A stretch of DNA of 64,000 bases from an uncultured Muribaculaceae bacterium (lineage in GTDB: Bacteria; Bacteroidota; Bacteroidia; Bacteroidales; Muribaculaceae): assembly GCA_910587355.1 (NCBI GenBank), contig CAJUKF010000005.1:25066-89065 (forward strand), written 5' to 3'. Below, in pieces: positions 16,930 to 25,507 of this stretch (the first letter of the stretch is position 1; each line of letters begins with the position of its first letter). The notes beneath the pieces were generated by a model. It was given only the letters and a program-made list of their open reading frames with translations. It searched no databases and had not been told where the DNA came from. A program made the translations under genes and the position numbers.

Positions 16930-17916
16930 ATGCGCCTCTCGTCACTTTCATTATATATCGCCGTCGGTGCCTCTTTATTGGCGGCGGGATGCACCCGTCC
17001 AAAGCCGGAAACCATACGCGAGCCTGTTGCCGATTTGTCTTCCCTTATGCGCGACTACGGCACTCTTCCGCCTAAAGTCCGTCAGGACTCTTTGAATGCT
17101 TATCTCCCTGAAATCAGTGCTTTTATGAAGGTTGTTTCGGGCGGACCGGTTACAGACAGCATGCTTGTGGCATGGTCGGCATCTCCGGTGGTGACTCGCT
17201 TTACGGCAACTGTCGATTCGGTATTCCCGACACTGGAGTTCCTTGAGAGTGATTTGGGGTTTATTCTGGATTCTGGACGTCGGCACGGACTTGATTTGCC
17301 TTGTCGCCGTTATGCCGCCGTTACATACGGCCGTCCCGAAGCAGTCCTTTTTGTTGACTCGGTGATGCTCGTTGCTCTGAATCATTTTCTTGGTCCAGAA
17401 TTCCCCGGCTACAGTCGCTGGCCTGTTTACCGCAGGACAGAGAAGAGTCCGGAAAATCTGCCCTATGCTCTCTCCGAAGCCATGATTGCCACACGTTATC
17501 CTTACCAGGCTACACCCGAAGAGTCTACCCTTTTGTCGCGGATGCTCTACGAAGGCGCTCTCGCCGCGGCAAAACTCGCCACGGTCCCCGACGCAACTGT
17601 TCAGGGTGTACTTGGCTATGATGCGGCTGATTTATCATTGCTTACAGAGCGTGAGGGTGAATTATGGCGTCAGATTATAGCGGCCGGCTTATTGTACGAC
17701 ACATCTGCCATGACATCTGCTCGTTTCACCGAGCCATCCCCCGGCATCACAGTACTTCCGTCAGCATGGCCTGCACGTGCCGGCCGTTTCATAGGCTACC
17801 GGATTGTTTCTTCATATATTAAGCAGCATCCCGATGCTACGCTGCCGCAACTCCTGTCGCCTTCCTTCTACAACTCCTCTCAGACCCTTGCTCAGGCATC
17901 TTACCGCCCGAAGTAG
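16930..17916 (+). CDS. GldB-like lipoprotein
   Basis: A 328-residue lipoprotein with a signal sequence and lipobox LAAGC, so it is anchored in the envelope. An alternative ATG at 16918 would add MNCK; a -7-like TTACTTTG at 16900–16907 leaves almost no leader for that start, so 16930 is preferred. The body matches GldB-type proteins in pattern: LEFLESDLGFI, LNHFLGPEFPGY, LPYALSEAMI, GYDAADLSLLTEREGELWR, and near the end RAGRFIGYRIVSSYIKQHP, which corresponds to the GxWIGWxIVxSY segment of GldB. In gliding Bacteroidota GldB is needed for motility and type IX secretion; in non-gliding Bacteroidales the role is unclear. It is divergent from moxR. Confidence 0.6.
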   Translation: MRLSSLSLYIAVGASLLAAGCTRPKPETIREPVADLSSLMRDYGTLPPKVRQDSLNAYLPEISAFMKVVSGGPVTDSMLVAWSASPVVTRFTATVDSVFPTLEFLESDLGFILDSGRRHGLDLPCRRYAAVTYGRPEAVLFVDSVMLVALNHFLGPEFPGYSRWPVYRRTEKSPENLPYALSEAMIATRYPYQATPEESTLLSRMLYEGALAAAKLATVPDATVQGVLGYDAADLSLLTEREGELWRQIIAAGLLYDTSAMTSARFTEPSPGITVLPSAWPARAGRFIGYRIVSSYIKQHPDATLPQLLSPSFYNSSQTLAQASYRPK

Positions 17917-18002
17917 TAATCGCAGCTTTCACCTCGCGTTAAAAATGAAAAAATTAAACATAAAAGGGCACCGAAAGGAAAAATTTTACTAAATTTGCCC
18001 TT

Positions 18003-21000
18003 ATGAACGAGGAAGCTCTCAGCCGAATGTACCTGAAGGAGACATCCTTTCAGGACCTGATGCAACACCGGATATTCAACGTGCTGCTGATTGCATCTCC
18101 ATACGATGCCTTCATGATGGAGGAGGACGGTCGTGTGGAAGAGCAGCTTTATAATGAATATGTGTCGCTCAATCTTAGTTCGCCTCCGCGTGTCACTCGC
18201 GCGTCTACGGTAAGTGAGGCTATTGACCTCATGCGTTCAAAGCCGTTTGACCTCGTCGTGGCTATGCCGGGCGGTGAGCTGTCAGAGACCTTCGATGGCT
18301 CCTCAAAAATCAAGAGTCTTTATCCGTCGGTGCCGTTTGTCGTGCTCACGCCATTCAGCAAGGAAGTGTCCCGCCGTCTGGCTATGGAGGATTTGTCCAA
18401 TGTCGACTATGTTTTCAGCTGGCTCGGAAACATGGACCTGCTCCTTGCAATAATCAAGCTTCTTGAGGACAAACTCAATGCCGACGATGTCACCGATGTA
18501 GGCGTGCAGGCCATACTCCTGGTAGAGGACTCCGTACGTTTCTACTCGTCTGTGCTTCCGCATATATATAAGTTTCTGCTCAAACAGTCGAAACTCTTCT
18601 CTACCGAGGCTCTCAATCAGCATGAACAGATGCTGCGTATGCGAGGGCGCCCCAAAGTAATGCTTGCGCGCAACTACGAGGAAGCGGTAGAGCTGTATCA
18701 GAAGTACGGAAAGAAGATGCTCGGCGTAATCAGCGACGTTTCGTTTCAGCGCGAAGGCGTCAAGGATGCACATGCCGGGCTTCGTCTCGCCGCATATCTC
18801 CGCGAGTGCGACCCTTATCTGCCAATCATTATCGAATCGTCGGAAATAGCTAATGCCGGTGCTGTGAAAGACTTCGGTGGCGTTTTCATCGATAAGAATT
18901 CCAAGAAACTGCCTGTAGACCTCGGTGATGCCATAATGAATAACTTCGGCTTCGGCGATTTCGTGATTGTCGACCCGGTTGACAAGCATCCGATAAAGAC
19001 TATCACCAACCTGAAGGATTTGCAGCAGAATATTTTCGACATACCTTCCGAATCACTTTTCTACCACGCTTCGCGCAACGACATAAGCCGTTGGCTTTAT
19101 TCCCGTGCCTTGTTCCCAATAGCCGATGTGGTGAAGCGTCATCGTTTCAGCGATATCCGCGATGCCGAGGCAGTCAAGCAACTCTTCTTCGACCTCATTG
19201 TAAAGTATCGCAAGATGAAGAATCGCGGTGTAGTGGCTGTTTTTCAGAAAGACAGATTCGACTACTACTCCAATTTCGCACGAATAGGGCAGGGCAGTCT
19301 CGGAGGAAAGGGCCGCGGCCTCGCATTCATCGATTCGATTATCAAGAAGAATCCCATTTGCGATAATTTCAAAGGTCTATCCATATCCATACCGCGCTCG
19401 GTGGTGCTCTGTACCGATATTTTCGACGAATTCATGGTGTCAAACGGGCTCTATCCGCTTGCGCTCAGCGATGCGACCGACCAGACAATTCTTGATGCCT
19501 TCCTCGCCGCAAGGCTTCCCGAGCGTGTGCGCGAGGATTTAATGGCGCTTTTCGAGGTGGTCGACCGTCCGCTTGCCGTCCGTTCGTCGAGTCTTCTCGA
19601 AGATTCGCATTATCAGCCTTTCGCAGGCATCTATGCCACATATATGGTGCCGTGTACCGGAAATGCCGAGCAACGTCTGAAATGGCTCTCTGATGCAATA
19701 AAAGGTGTTTATGCATCCGTATTTTATTCGGCGAGCAAGAGCTACATGACGGCCACAAGCAATGTCATCGACCAGGAGAAAATGGCTGTGATTATTCAGG
19801 AAGTGGTCGGAGAGCCCCATGCCGGATATTATTTCCCCTCATTTTCAGGTGTAGGTCGTTCGCTGAATTATTATCCCCTTGGCGACGAACGCAGCGAGGA
19901 CGGTGTGGTCGAAATCGCCGTCGGTCTCGGCAAATATATTGTCGACGGTGGCCGGGGACTCCGCTTCTCTCCGAAACATCCCGATAGCATTCTCCAGACC
20001 TCCACTCTCGACCTCGCTCTGCGCGATACTCAGACCAAAATGTTCGCCCTTCCTCCCGATATGCAGGACCACTTCACCGTGCAGCTCGACGAAGGGACGA
20101 ATCTCGCCAGAAAGAATGTGCAGGACTTCGCCAATACCGGCGCTCTCAGATATATGGTCTCCACATATGACCATATTGACGGAATGCTCAAGGATTTTGA
20201 GGAGGGCCGTGGCCGGCGTGTTGTCACATTCAACAATATTTTTCGTGACAAGGCGCTTCCGCTTGCCGATGCCCTCGATTTCATGCTGCATCAGGGTCAG
20301 CACGCAATGCAGCGCCCCGTCGAAATCGAGTTTGCAGGAAACATTGCCGACAAACCCAATGCCGAAGGCATCAAAGGGCATCTTTACTGGCTCCAGATAC
20401 GTCCGATTATCGACCATAAGAACCTGATTAACGACGAAGTGCTCGATTATCCCGACAACGAGCTCATTCTCCGTACTGATTCTGCCTTGGGCAACGGTAT
20501 GGTCGACGGCGTGCACTCCATTATTTATATCCGCCCCGAAGTGTTCAATTCGATGAACAATGTTGCTACTGTTGAGGTCATAAGCCGTCTCAACGCTCGG
20601 TTCCAGAGCGAGGGGCGCGGCTATATACTCATTGGTCCCGGACGCTGGGGCTCCTCGGATTCGGCACTCGGCATCCCCGTACGGTGGGCCGATATATCTG
20701 CCGCACGCGTTATTGTCGAGTCTGCTGTCGGTAATTATCGTGTCGAGCCAAGCCAGGGCACGCATTTCTTCCAGAATCTCACATCATTCGGCGTGGGGTA
20801 TTTCACCATCGACACTGCGGCCGGTCACGGTTACATCGACCAGGCCTATCTCGATTCGCTTCCGGCCGAATATGAAGACAAATATCTCAGGGTTGTCACT
20901 TTCGACAGGCCGCTTCCCGTGGCTATCAACGGTCGCTCTGCGCGTGCGACGGTGCTTAAACCCGATTATCACATAACAGAAAATACTTATAATCCCGACC

Positions 21001-21008
21001 TTCCATGA
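18003..21008 (+). CDS. Receiver-domain / PEP–pyruvate-dikinase-like (ATP-grasp) protein
   Basis: A 1001-residue cytosolic protein. Residues 24–155 form a degenerate receiver-like domain (VLLIASPYDAF; FDLVVAMP lacks the acceptor Asp). Residues 168–315 look like a competent receiver domain, with ILLVEDS (Glu175, Asp176), ISDV (Asp245, likely phospho-acceptor) and DKNSKK (Lys298). From about 430 there is a PEP/pyruvate dikinase N-terminal ATP-grasp domain: LGGKGRGL (433–440), LAVRSSSLLED (Arg527), PVEIEFAGN and LYWLQIRPI. No GGxTSHAAI phosphohistidine swivel motif or PEP-binding barrel follows; instead a unique C-terminal region contains ILIGPGRWGSSD. It is often labelled PEP synthase, but it should not be able to make PEP on its own. 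The stop overlaps the next gene by ATGA. An alternative start at 18027 is possible. Confidence 0.8.
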   Translation: MNEEALSRMYLKETSFQDLMQHRIFNVLLIASPYDAFMMEEDGRVEEQLYNEYVSLNLSSPPRVTRASTVSEAIDLMRSKPFDLVVAMPGGELSETFDGSSKIKSLYPSVPFVVLTPFSKEVSRRLAMEDLSNVDYVFSWLGNMDLLLAIIKLLEDKLNADDVTDVGVQAILLVEDSVRFYSSVLPHIYKFLLKQSKLFSTEALNQHEQMLRMRGRPKVMLARNYEEAVELYQKYGKKMLGVISDVSFQREGVKDAHAGLRLAAYLRECDPYLPIIIESSEIANAGAVKDFGGVFIDKNSKKLPVDLGDAIMNNFGFGDFVIVDPVDKHPIKTITNLKDLQQNIFDIPSESLFYHASRNDISRWLYSRALFPIADVVKRHRFSDIRDAEAVKQLFFDLIVKYRKMKNRGVVAVFQKDRFDYYSNFARIGQGSLGGKGRGLAFIDSIIKKNPICDNFKGLSISIPRSVVLCTDIFDEFMVSNGLYPLALSDATDQTILDAFLAARLPERVREDLMALFEVVDRPLAVRSSSLLEDSHYQPFAGIYATYMVPCTGNAEQRLKWLSDAIKGVYASVFYSASKSYMTATSNVIDQEKMAVIIQEVVGEPHAGYYFPSFSGVGRSLNYYPLGDERSEDGVVEIAVGLGKYIVDGGRGLRFSPKHPDSILQTSTLDLALRDTQTKMFALPPDMQDHFTVQLDEGTNLARKNVQDFANTGALRYMVSTYDHIDGMLKDFEEGRGRRVVTFNNIFRDKALPLADALDFMLHQGQHAMQRPVEIEFAGNIADKPNAEGIKGHLYWLQIRPIIDHKNLINDEVLDYPDNELILRTDSALGNGMVDGVHSIIYIRPEVFNSMNNVATVEVISRLNARFQSEGRGYILIGPGRWGSSDSALGIPVRWADISAARVIVESAVGNYRVEPSQGTHFFQNLTSFGVGYFTIDTAAGHGYIDQAYLDSLPAEYEDKYLRVVTFDRPLPVAINGRSARATVLKPDYHITENTYNPDLP

Positions 21009-22369
21009 GTTTTTTCTCAGGCATAAAAAGAGCTCTCGGCTTTGGTGCCGATTATGAAGAGAACGATGAAGATACCGTTGTACACATCGGTACCGACGAT
21101 AATACGGACGAACGTCCCGTAGCCGAAAACGCTCCGGAGCCGCAGTCCGAAGTATGCCGTCCGGCTGTAGACCCCGATGTGAAAGCACGTATCTTCGAGG
21201 GTGCTGTGGCTGTCTTCGATGAGGCTCTCCCCGATTTCCTGCGCCGCAGTGTCGACCCCGAACTTCAGCGCCGCCGTCTTGCCGAATCGCTCGATAAAGG
21301 TGTGGATGAATATCTCGACAGTCTTGTGCACAGCGCCGAAATATATGCCGAGACACGCCTCCGCTCTGCGGCTGATTCTTCGCGCCGTGAGAGCGAACGC
21401 CTGCGCGGCGAAATGGAAAATCTCGAGCAGCAGCGTTCGGCGTTGCGCGAACAGCAGCTTAGCGCCGACAGGCGCCGCAGAGCGCTTGCCGACCGTGTCA
21501 CCGACCTCGAGGCACAACTCGCAAAATCCGATGCCGAGCGTGAGCAGTTCGAGCTTGAGAACCGCAGTCTCCTTAATAAACTCAAAGTGGCCGACATACA
21601 GCCATCGGTTGTAGAGGAGATGTCAAAAGAAATTGAATCGCTCCGCAAGCAGCTCAGAGAAGGCACTACGCCTGATGCCGTGCCTGCATCCGAACTTCAG
21701 GTAAAACTCGATGAGGCGCTTAAGGCTCGCGACGAGGCTGTGCAAAAACTGGCGGACGTGCAAGTAGAGGCAGACGGAATGATTGCAAAGGCGCGCGCGG
21801 AAGCCGCCGGCGCCGCAGCCGCATGTGAGAAAGCGGAGCGTGCTTTTGAAGACTGCCGCACCCAGCAGCAGATGCAGCAGCAGATGTACAACGACCTCCA
21901 GTCGCAGCTCGCAGCCGAGCGTGAGACTGTACGGAAACTGCAGCAAGAGAAAGCCGAGGCTGTGAAAATTGCCGACAGTGTCGTCGAGCTTCAGGCTCAG
22001 ATGACTCAGGTCGAAGAAATAATCCGCAAGCGCGACGAACGCATCGCCCGTCTTAAGGCTGCGAACAAGCAGCTCAAAGACCGCATCGCCGAACTTGAGG
22101 AGGTCGCTAAGCGTGCCGTCGAGCGTGATGACGGGCTTTTTAATCTCCCTCCCGAACCTTCTGACGCGGATAAAAAGAATAAACAGATACTTGATGCTGA
22201 AGTGCTCTCTGCCATGGAAGACGACTTCGAGTGTCCCGACTGGTTTGTAAGTGAGCCCGCTCCTGGAGAGACAAGTCCTCTGCTTGCCTCTGACTCGGAA
22301 TTCGGCTATCAGGAGCCACCGAAAAAGCCTAAGAAACCCGAGAACGACGCGCAACTTTCTCTCTTCTGA
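21005..22369 (+). CDS. Long coiled-coil protein with C-terminal clamp-binding-like motif
   Basis: A 454-residue cytosolic protein of unknown function. It has a short N-terminal segment (SFFSGIKRALGFG), an acidic linker, and a helical head (about 55–115) with an LDKGVDEYLDSLVHSAEIYAE segment. A long Ala/Glu/Arg/Gln-rich coiled coil runs from about 120 to 385 with a break near residue 220. An acidic low-complexity tail contains DDFECPDWFVSEP, and the last five residues are QLSLF. QL(S/D)LF is the textbook beta sliding-clamp (DnaN) binding peptide. The start overlaps the stop of the receiver/ATP-grasp gene (ATGA), so the two are probably made together. Apart from the clamp motif, nothing identifies a pathway; the SMC-like coil suggests a structural or tethering job. 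Confidence 0.75.
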   Translation: MSFFSGIKRALGFGADYEENDEDTVVHIGTDDNTDERPVAENAPEPQSEVCRPAVDPDVKARIFEGAVAVFDEALPDFLRRSVDPELQRRRLAESLDKGVDEYLDSLVHSAEIYAETRLRSAADSSRRESERLRGEMENLEQQRSALREQQLSADRRRRALADRVTDLEAQLAKSDAEREQFELENRSLLNKLKVADIQPSVVEEMSKEIESLRKQLREGTTPDAVPASELQVKLDEALKARDEAVQKLADVQVEADGMIAKARAEAAGAAAACEKAERAFEDCRTQQQMQQQMYNDLQSQLAAERETVRKLQQEKAEAVKIADSVVELQAQMTQVEEIIRKRDERIARLKAANKQLKDRIAELEEVAKRAVERDDGLFNLPPEPSDADKKNKQILDAEVLSAMEDDFECPDWFVSEPAPGETSPLLASDSEFGYQEPPKKPKKPENDAQLSLF

Positions 22370-22398
22370 TTCTGTTATAAGTGTACAAAAGTACCGAC

Positions 22399-23715
22399 AT
22401 GCGTTTTATCTCTACAAAATCTGATAAAGTACCGGCATCTTTGTCCGACGCAATCAACCACTGCGTTGCACCCGACGGAGGGCTGTATATGCCGGAATCA
22501 ATACCTGTCATACCAAGGGCTCTTTTCAATAATATAAGCGAGATGAGCCTTCGTGAAATAGCATATGTGGTCTCGACGGCTTTTTTCGGCGACGATGTAC
22601 CGGCGCATGAGCTCAAAAAGATTGTCGACGAGTCATTTATGTACGATGTGCCCATGCTCAGGATTGCAGACAACCGCTATGTGCTTGAGCTTTTTCACGG
22701 CCCCACGCTTACCTTCAAGGATTTCGGGGCCCGTTTTATGGCACGCCTGATGAAGTACATCGACCGCAAGAGCAACACTCCCTGCCGCAATGTGCTTGTG
22801 GCTACTATGGGTAATACGGGGGCTGCCGCTGCAAACGGCCTTCTGAAGGTCAATGGCATCAACGTGTGTGTCCTATATCCCCATGGAGTGCTTTCCAGAC
22901 CCCAGACGGCTCAGTTCACTTCTCTGGGCGAGAATGTGCATCCTATCGAGGTCGCCGGAACTGTCGAAGACTGCAAACGTCTTGTGCAGAGTGCCCTCGC
23001 AGACTCTTCGCTGTCGGATTTCCATCTTACAGGTGCCAACTCAATCAATCTGGCACGTCTCCTGCCTCAGGTCACTTTCGCGATGTATGCCTATGCACGG
23101 CTCTGTGCAATGGGTGTCGAAAACGCCTCGGAGGCATATCTGTCCATTCCGTGCGGCAACCTCAGCAATCTGGTCGCTGCTGTCATAGCCCTTAAGATGG
23201 GTACCCCTATAGGCCGTATTATCGCTGCCACTAATGCAAACAATCAGCTGGCGCCGATTTTCAACGGTTCAGCGGTACAGGCACCTCCTTATCAGCCGGT
23301 TCATACTCTTGCATCATCGATTGACATGAGCTGGCCCTCGGGCTGGCCGCGTCTGCAGCATCTCTATCGGGGTGAACGGGAGGCAATGCGGCGCGACATA
23401 ATATGTGCCGCTCCCGTCAGTGACGAGAGAATATCTCAGACTGTAGCCGCTTTGTGCCGTGAGAAGCAGTACATCATCGACACTCACGGAGCCGTGGCTT
23501 ATGCGGCCGCCGACGAAGCTCCCGCGGGAGTGCCTGTCGTGGTTTTCGCAACCGGCCATCCCGCAAAGCAGCTCGATACAATGACACGCCTCACCGGCAC
23601 GGCGCTCGAGATGCCTGTGCAGCTTACGCGCTTCATGTCTATGAAGCGGCACTCCATTATCATTCCCCCCACCGTGCCGGCTCTTAGAAAACATCTGTTG
23701 ACACTCGTTCATTAA
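22399..23715 (+). CDS. thrC: Threonine synthase
   Basis: Converts O-phosphohomoserine to threonine with PLP in the cytosol; 438 residues. The frame is also open from a GTG at 22381, but MRFISTKSDKVPASLSDAINHCVAPDGGLYMPE fits the usual ThrC opening. The PLP lysine is Lys107 in GPTLTFKDFG. ATMGNTGAAAANGL is the phosphate-binding loop region, and SIPCGNLSNL is a second conserved segment. This is the shorter, bacterial type of ThrC. No thrA or thrB lies next to it, whereas many Bacteroidota have thrA–thrB–thrC together; here it is a lone copy between the coiled-coil gene and a small conserved gene. Confidence 0.93.
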   Translation: MRFISTKSDKVPASLSDAINHCVAPDGGLYMPESIPVIPRALFNNISEMSLREIAYVVSTAFFGDDVPAHELKKIVDESFMYDVPMLRIADNRYVLELFHGPTLTFKDFGARFMARLMKYIDRKSNTPCRNVLVATMGNTGAAAANGLLKVNGINVCVLYPHGVLSRPQTAQFTSLGENVHPIEVAGTVEDCKRLVQSALADSSLSDFHLTGANSINLARLLPQVTFAMYAYARLCAMGVENASEAYLSIPCGNLSNLVAAVIALKMGTPIGRIIAATNANNQLAPIFNGSAVQAPPYQPVHTLASSIDMSWPSGWPRLQHLYRGEREAMRRDIICAAPVSDERISQTVAALCREKQYIIDTHGAVAYAAADEAPAGVPVVVFATGHPAKQLDTMTRLTGTALEMPVQLTRFMSMKRHSIIIPPTVPALRKHLLTLVH

Positions 23716-23733
23716 TCTTATAATCTTTCCATT

Positions 23734-24096
23734 ATGGCAAACAAACGCGAACTCAAGAAATTCATCCGCAATACATGCGGAGCTCTCGCCTCCGAAATAA
23801 TCATCGCACGTGCTGTCTTCCCGGCAATCTCACGTAAGGAAGTTCATGATATCGTCGCTCAGATTGCTGCCCTGCAGTGCACTACCGTAGCAAAGGTTGG
23901 CATCGTTTTCGACAAAGCCCCCGGTGACTACGAATCAGCCAAAGAATACCACAAGGAGCGCAAGCAGTATTTCGCCACCGCTTTCAAGGCTCTGATTGAC
24001 CAGTTCGACAAAGATGTCGAAGCTATCGTGAAGCGCATGAATGCCGCACTTCCCGAAGACGTGCGCGCTGAAATAAAGGCTACTGTCAGCGAATGA
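23734..24096 (+). CDS. Small conserved helical protein of unknown function
   Basis: A 120-residue soluble, mostly helical protein. The N-terminus is basic (MANKRELKKFIRNTCGALASEIIIAR), followed by AISRKEVHDIVAQIAALQ, a KVGIVFDKAPGDYESAKEYHKER stretch, and an amphipathic helix ALIDQFDKDVEAIVKRMNAALP. No recognised enzyme motif, signal or membrane segment. It is 18 bases after thrC and overlaps the acyltransferase start by ATGA, so it belongs to the acyltransferase–nitrilase transcription unit. Similar small proteins are seen in Bacteroidales (from memory) without an assigned role. Confidence 0.7.
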   Translation: MANKRELKKFIRNTCGALASEIIIARAVFPAISRKEVHDIVAQIAALQCTTVAKVGIVFDKAPGDYESAKEYHKERKQYFATAFKALIDQFDKDVEAIVKRMNAALPEDVRAEIKATVSE

Positions 24097-24638
24097 ATGC
24101 CGCAGCCTTCATACTGCGGCTTTTTGGCTGGAAGGTGGAGGTGACTGTGCCCGACGTGCCTAAAAGCATTATCTGCGTCGCTCCCCACACCAGCAACTGG
24201 GACTTCATTCTCGGGGAGCTGGCCTATACTTCGGTAGGACGTAAGGCCGGCTTCCTGATGAAGGACACGTGGTTCTTCTGGCCGCTCGGATGTCTGCTCC
24301 GGGCAATCGGCGGTATTGCCGTGCCCAGACGTCGTAAATCGAGCGGCTCCCTTACCGACTTTATCGTCAATAAATTCAATAGTTCGCAGCGCATGACTCT
24401 GGCAATTACTCCCGAAGGCACACGCAGCCGCACATCGCAGTGGCACACCGGTTTTCTCCATATCGCAGCCGAAGCACGCGTGCCAATAGAACTCGGAGTG
24501 CTTGATTTCGGCTCGAAACGAATTATGATTAACCGCACATTCGTGCCGACGGGCGATGTCGAAGCCGACATGAGGGCTATCAAAGACTTCTATGCGCCGT
24601 TTAAAGGCAAATATCCCGAAAAATTCACTGCCGAATGA
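24093..24638 (+). CDS. PlsC-like 1-acyl-glycerol-phosphate acyltransferase family protein
   Basis: A 181-residue acyltransferase of the LPLAT/PlsC fold. The catalytic H(X4)D motif is intact (HTSNWD, His32 and Asp37), and the acyl-acceptor phosphate-binding motif is present as ITPEGTRSR (EGTR at 108–111). The substrate could be lysophosphatidic acid or another lyso-lipid. It is shorter than typical PlsC (about 240 residues) but of the size common for this Bacteroidota subfamily. No clear membrane helix; it is probably peripheral at the inner membrane. ATGA overlaps on both sides tie it to the small helical protein and the amidase. Confidence 0.85.
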   Translation: MNAAAFILRLFGWKVEVTVPDVPKSIICVAPHTSNWDFILGELAYTSVGRKAGFLMKDTWFFWPLGCLLRAIGGIAVPRRRKSSGSLTDFIVNKFNSSQRMTLAITPEGTRSRTSQWHTGFLHIAAEARVPIELGVLDFGSKRIMINRTFVPTGDVEADMRAIKDFYAPFKGKYPEKFTAE

Positions 24639-25441
24639 AGTCGCTTGTCAATAATCTGAGAGTGGCCGCCCTGCCCATGCCCATAGTGTGGGCGGATAAG
24701 GATGCCAATATGCACACCGTCGAACGAGCTCTGGAGCAGCTTCCTCCCGGTACGGATGTAGTTGTACTACCGGAACTTTTCTCCACCGGTTTTGCCGACG
24801 ATTTCGAACTCATGGCCGATTTGGCCGAGCGCAATACCGGCACGACCGTCGACACAATCCGCGTCTGGGCCGCACGCTATGGAGTAGCCATAGCCGGCAG
24901 TTTTGTCGCTTCGACTCCTCCCCACCTCTATAACCGCGGTTTTTTCATCGAACCCTCAGGCGAAGAAACGTTTTACGACAAACGTCACCTTTTTTCTGTC
25001 GGGAGTGAAGGCAAGATTTTCCGTCCCGGCACGACGCCTGTCCCCGTAGTGCGTTTCCGCGGTTGGAATATCGCACTTGTCATTTGCTATGATTTGCGTT
25101 TCCCCGTATGGTGCCGCTCTGTCGACAATAATTATGACCTTCTTCTGGTCACCGCTTCCTGGCCGCAGTCACGCGGCTATGCCTTCGAGCACCTCCTTGT
25201 GGCAAGAGCTATCGAAAACCAGTCTGCCGTTGTCGGATGTGACCGTGGGGGGGCCGACGAATTCGGCAAGTACGATGGCCTTACACAGATTTACGATTGC
25301 TTTGGCAAGCCCGTCGGTGAAATAGCCTCACCCTTCGTCATGGCCAATCTGAGCCTGAGCAAAATCCGGAATTACCGGGAATCATTCCCGGTCAGCAACG
25401 ATGCCGACCCCTTCCAAATCATCGACAAAAAATATATCTGA
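24635..25441 (+). CDS. Nitrilase-superfamily amidohydrolase (omega-amidase-like)
   Basis: A 268-residue cytosolic C–N hydrolase with the full Glu-Lys-Cys triad: Glu47 in VVLPELFS, Lys116 in YDKRHLF and Cys151 in LVICYDLRFP. The order and spacing fit the omega-amidase (YafV/Nit2) subgroup, which deaminates alpha-keto-glutaramate or alpha-keto-succinamate produced by transaminases. The pattern VARAIENQSAVVGCDR near the C-terminus is also typical. The start overlaps the acyltransferase stop. It could equally be a different small-amide hydrolase; the triad is certain, the substrate is inferred. Confidence 0.85.
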   Translation: MKSLVNNLRVAALPMPIVWADKDANMHTVERALEQLPPGTDVVVLPELFSTGFADDFELMADLAERNTGTTVDTIRVWAARYGVAIAGSFVASTPPHLYNRGFFIEPSGEETFYDKRHLFSVGSEGKIFRPGTTPVPVVRFRGWNIALVICYDLRFPVWCRSVDNNYDLLLVTASWPQSRGYAFEHLLVARAIENQSAVVGCDRGGADEFGKYDGLTQIYDCFGKPVGEIASPFVMANLSLSKIRNYRESFPVSNDADPFQIIDKKYI

Positions 25442-25451
25442 GCCGGAATGG

Positions 25452-25487
25452 CCGGATATAAATGAGTGGTTTTCTTAAAATATCCGG
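25452..25487. terminator. Hairpin between convergent genes
   Basis: CCGGATAT (25452–25459) pairs with ATATCCGG (25480–25487) between the converging amidase and nucleotidyltransferase genes. A T-run occurs only about 15 bases later on the plus strand, so terminator strength is uncertain. Confidence 0.4.
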
Positions 25488-25507
25488 AGACTATACCTCC
25501 TCCTTTT

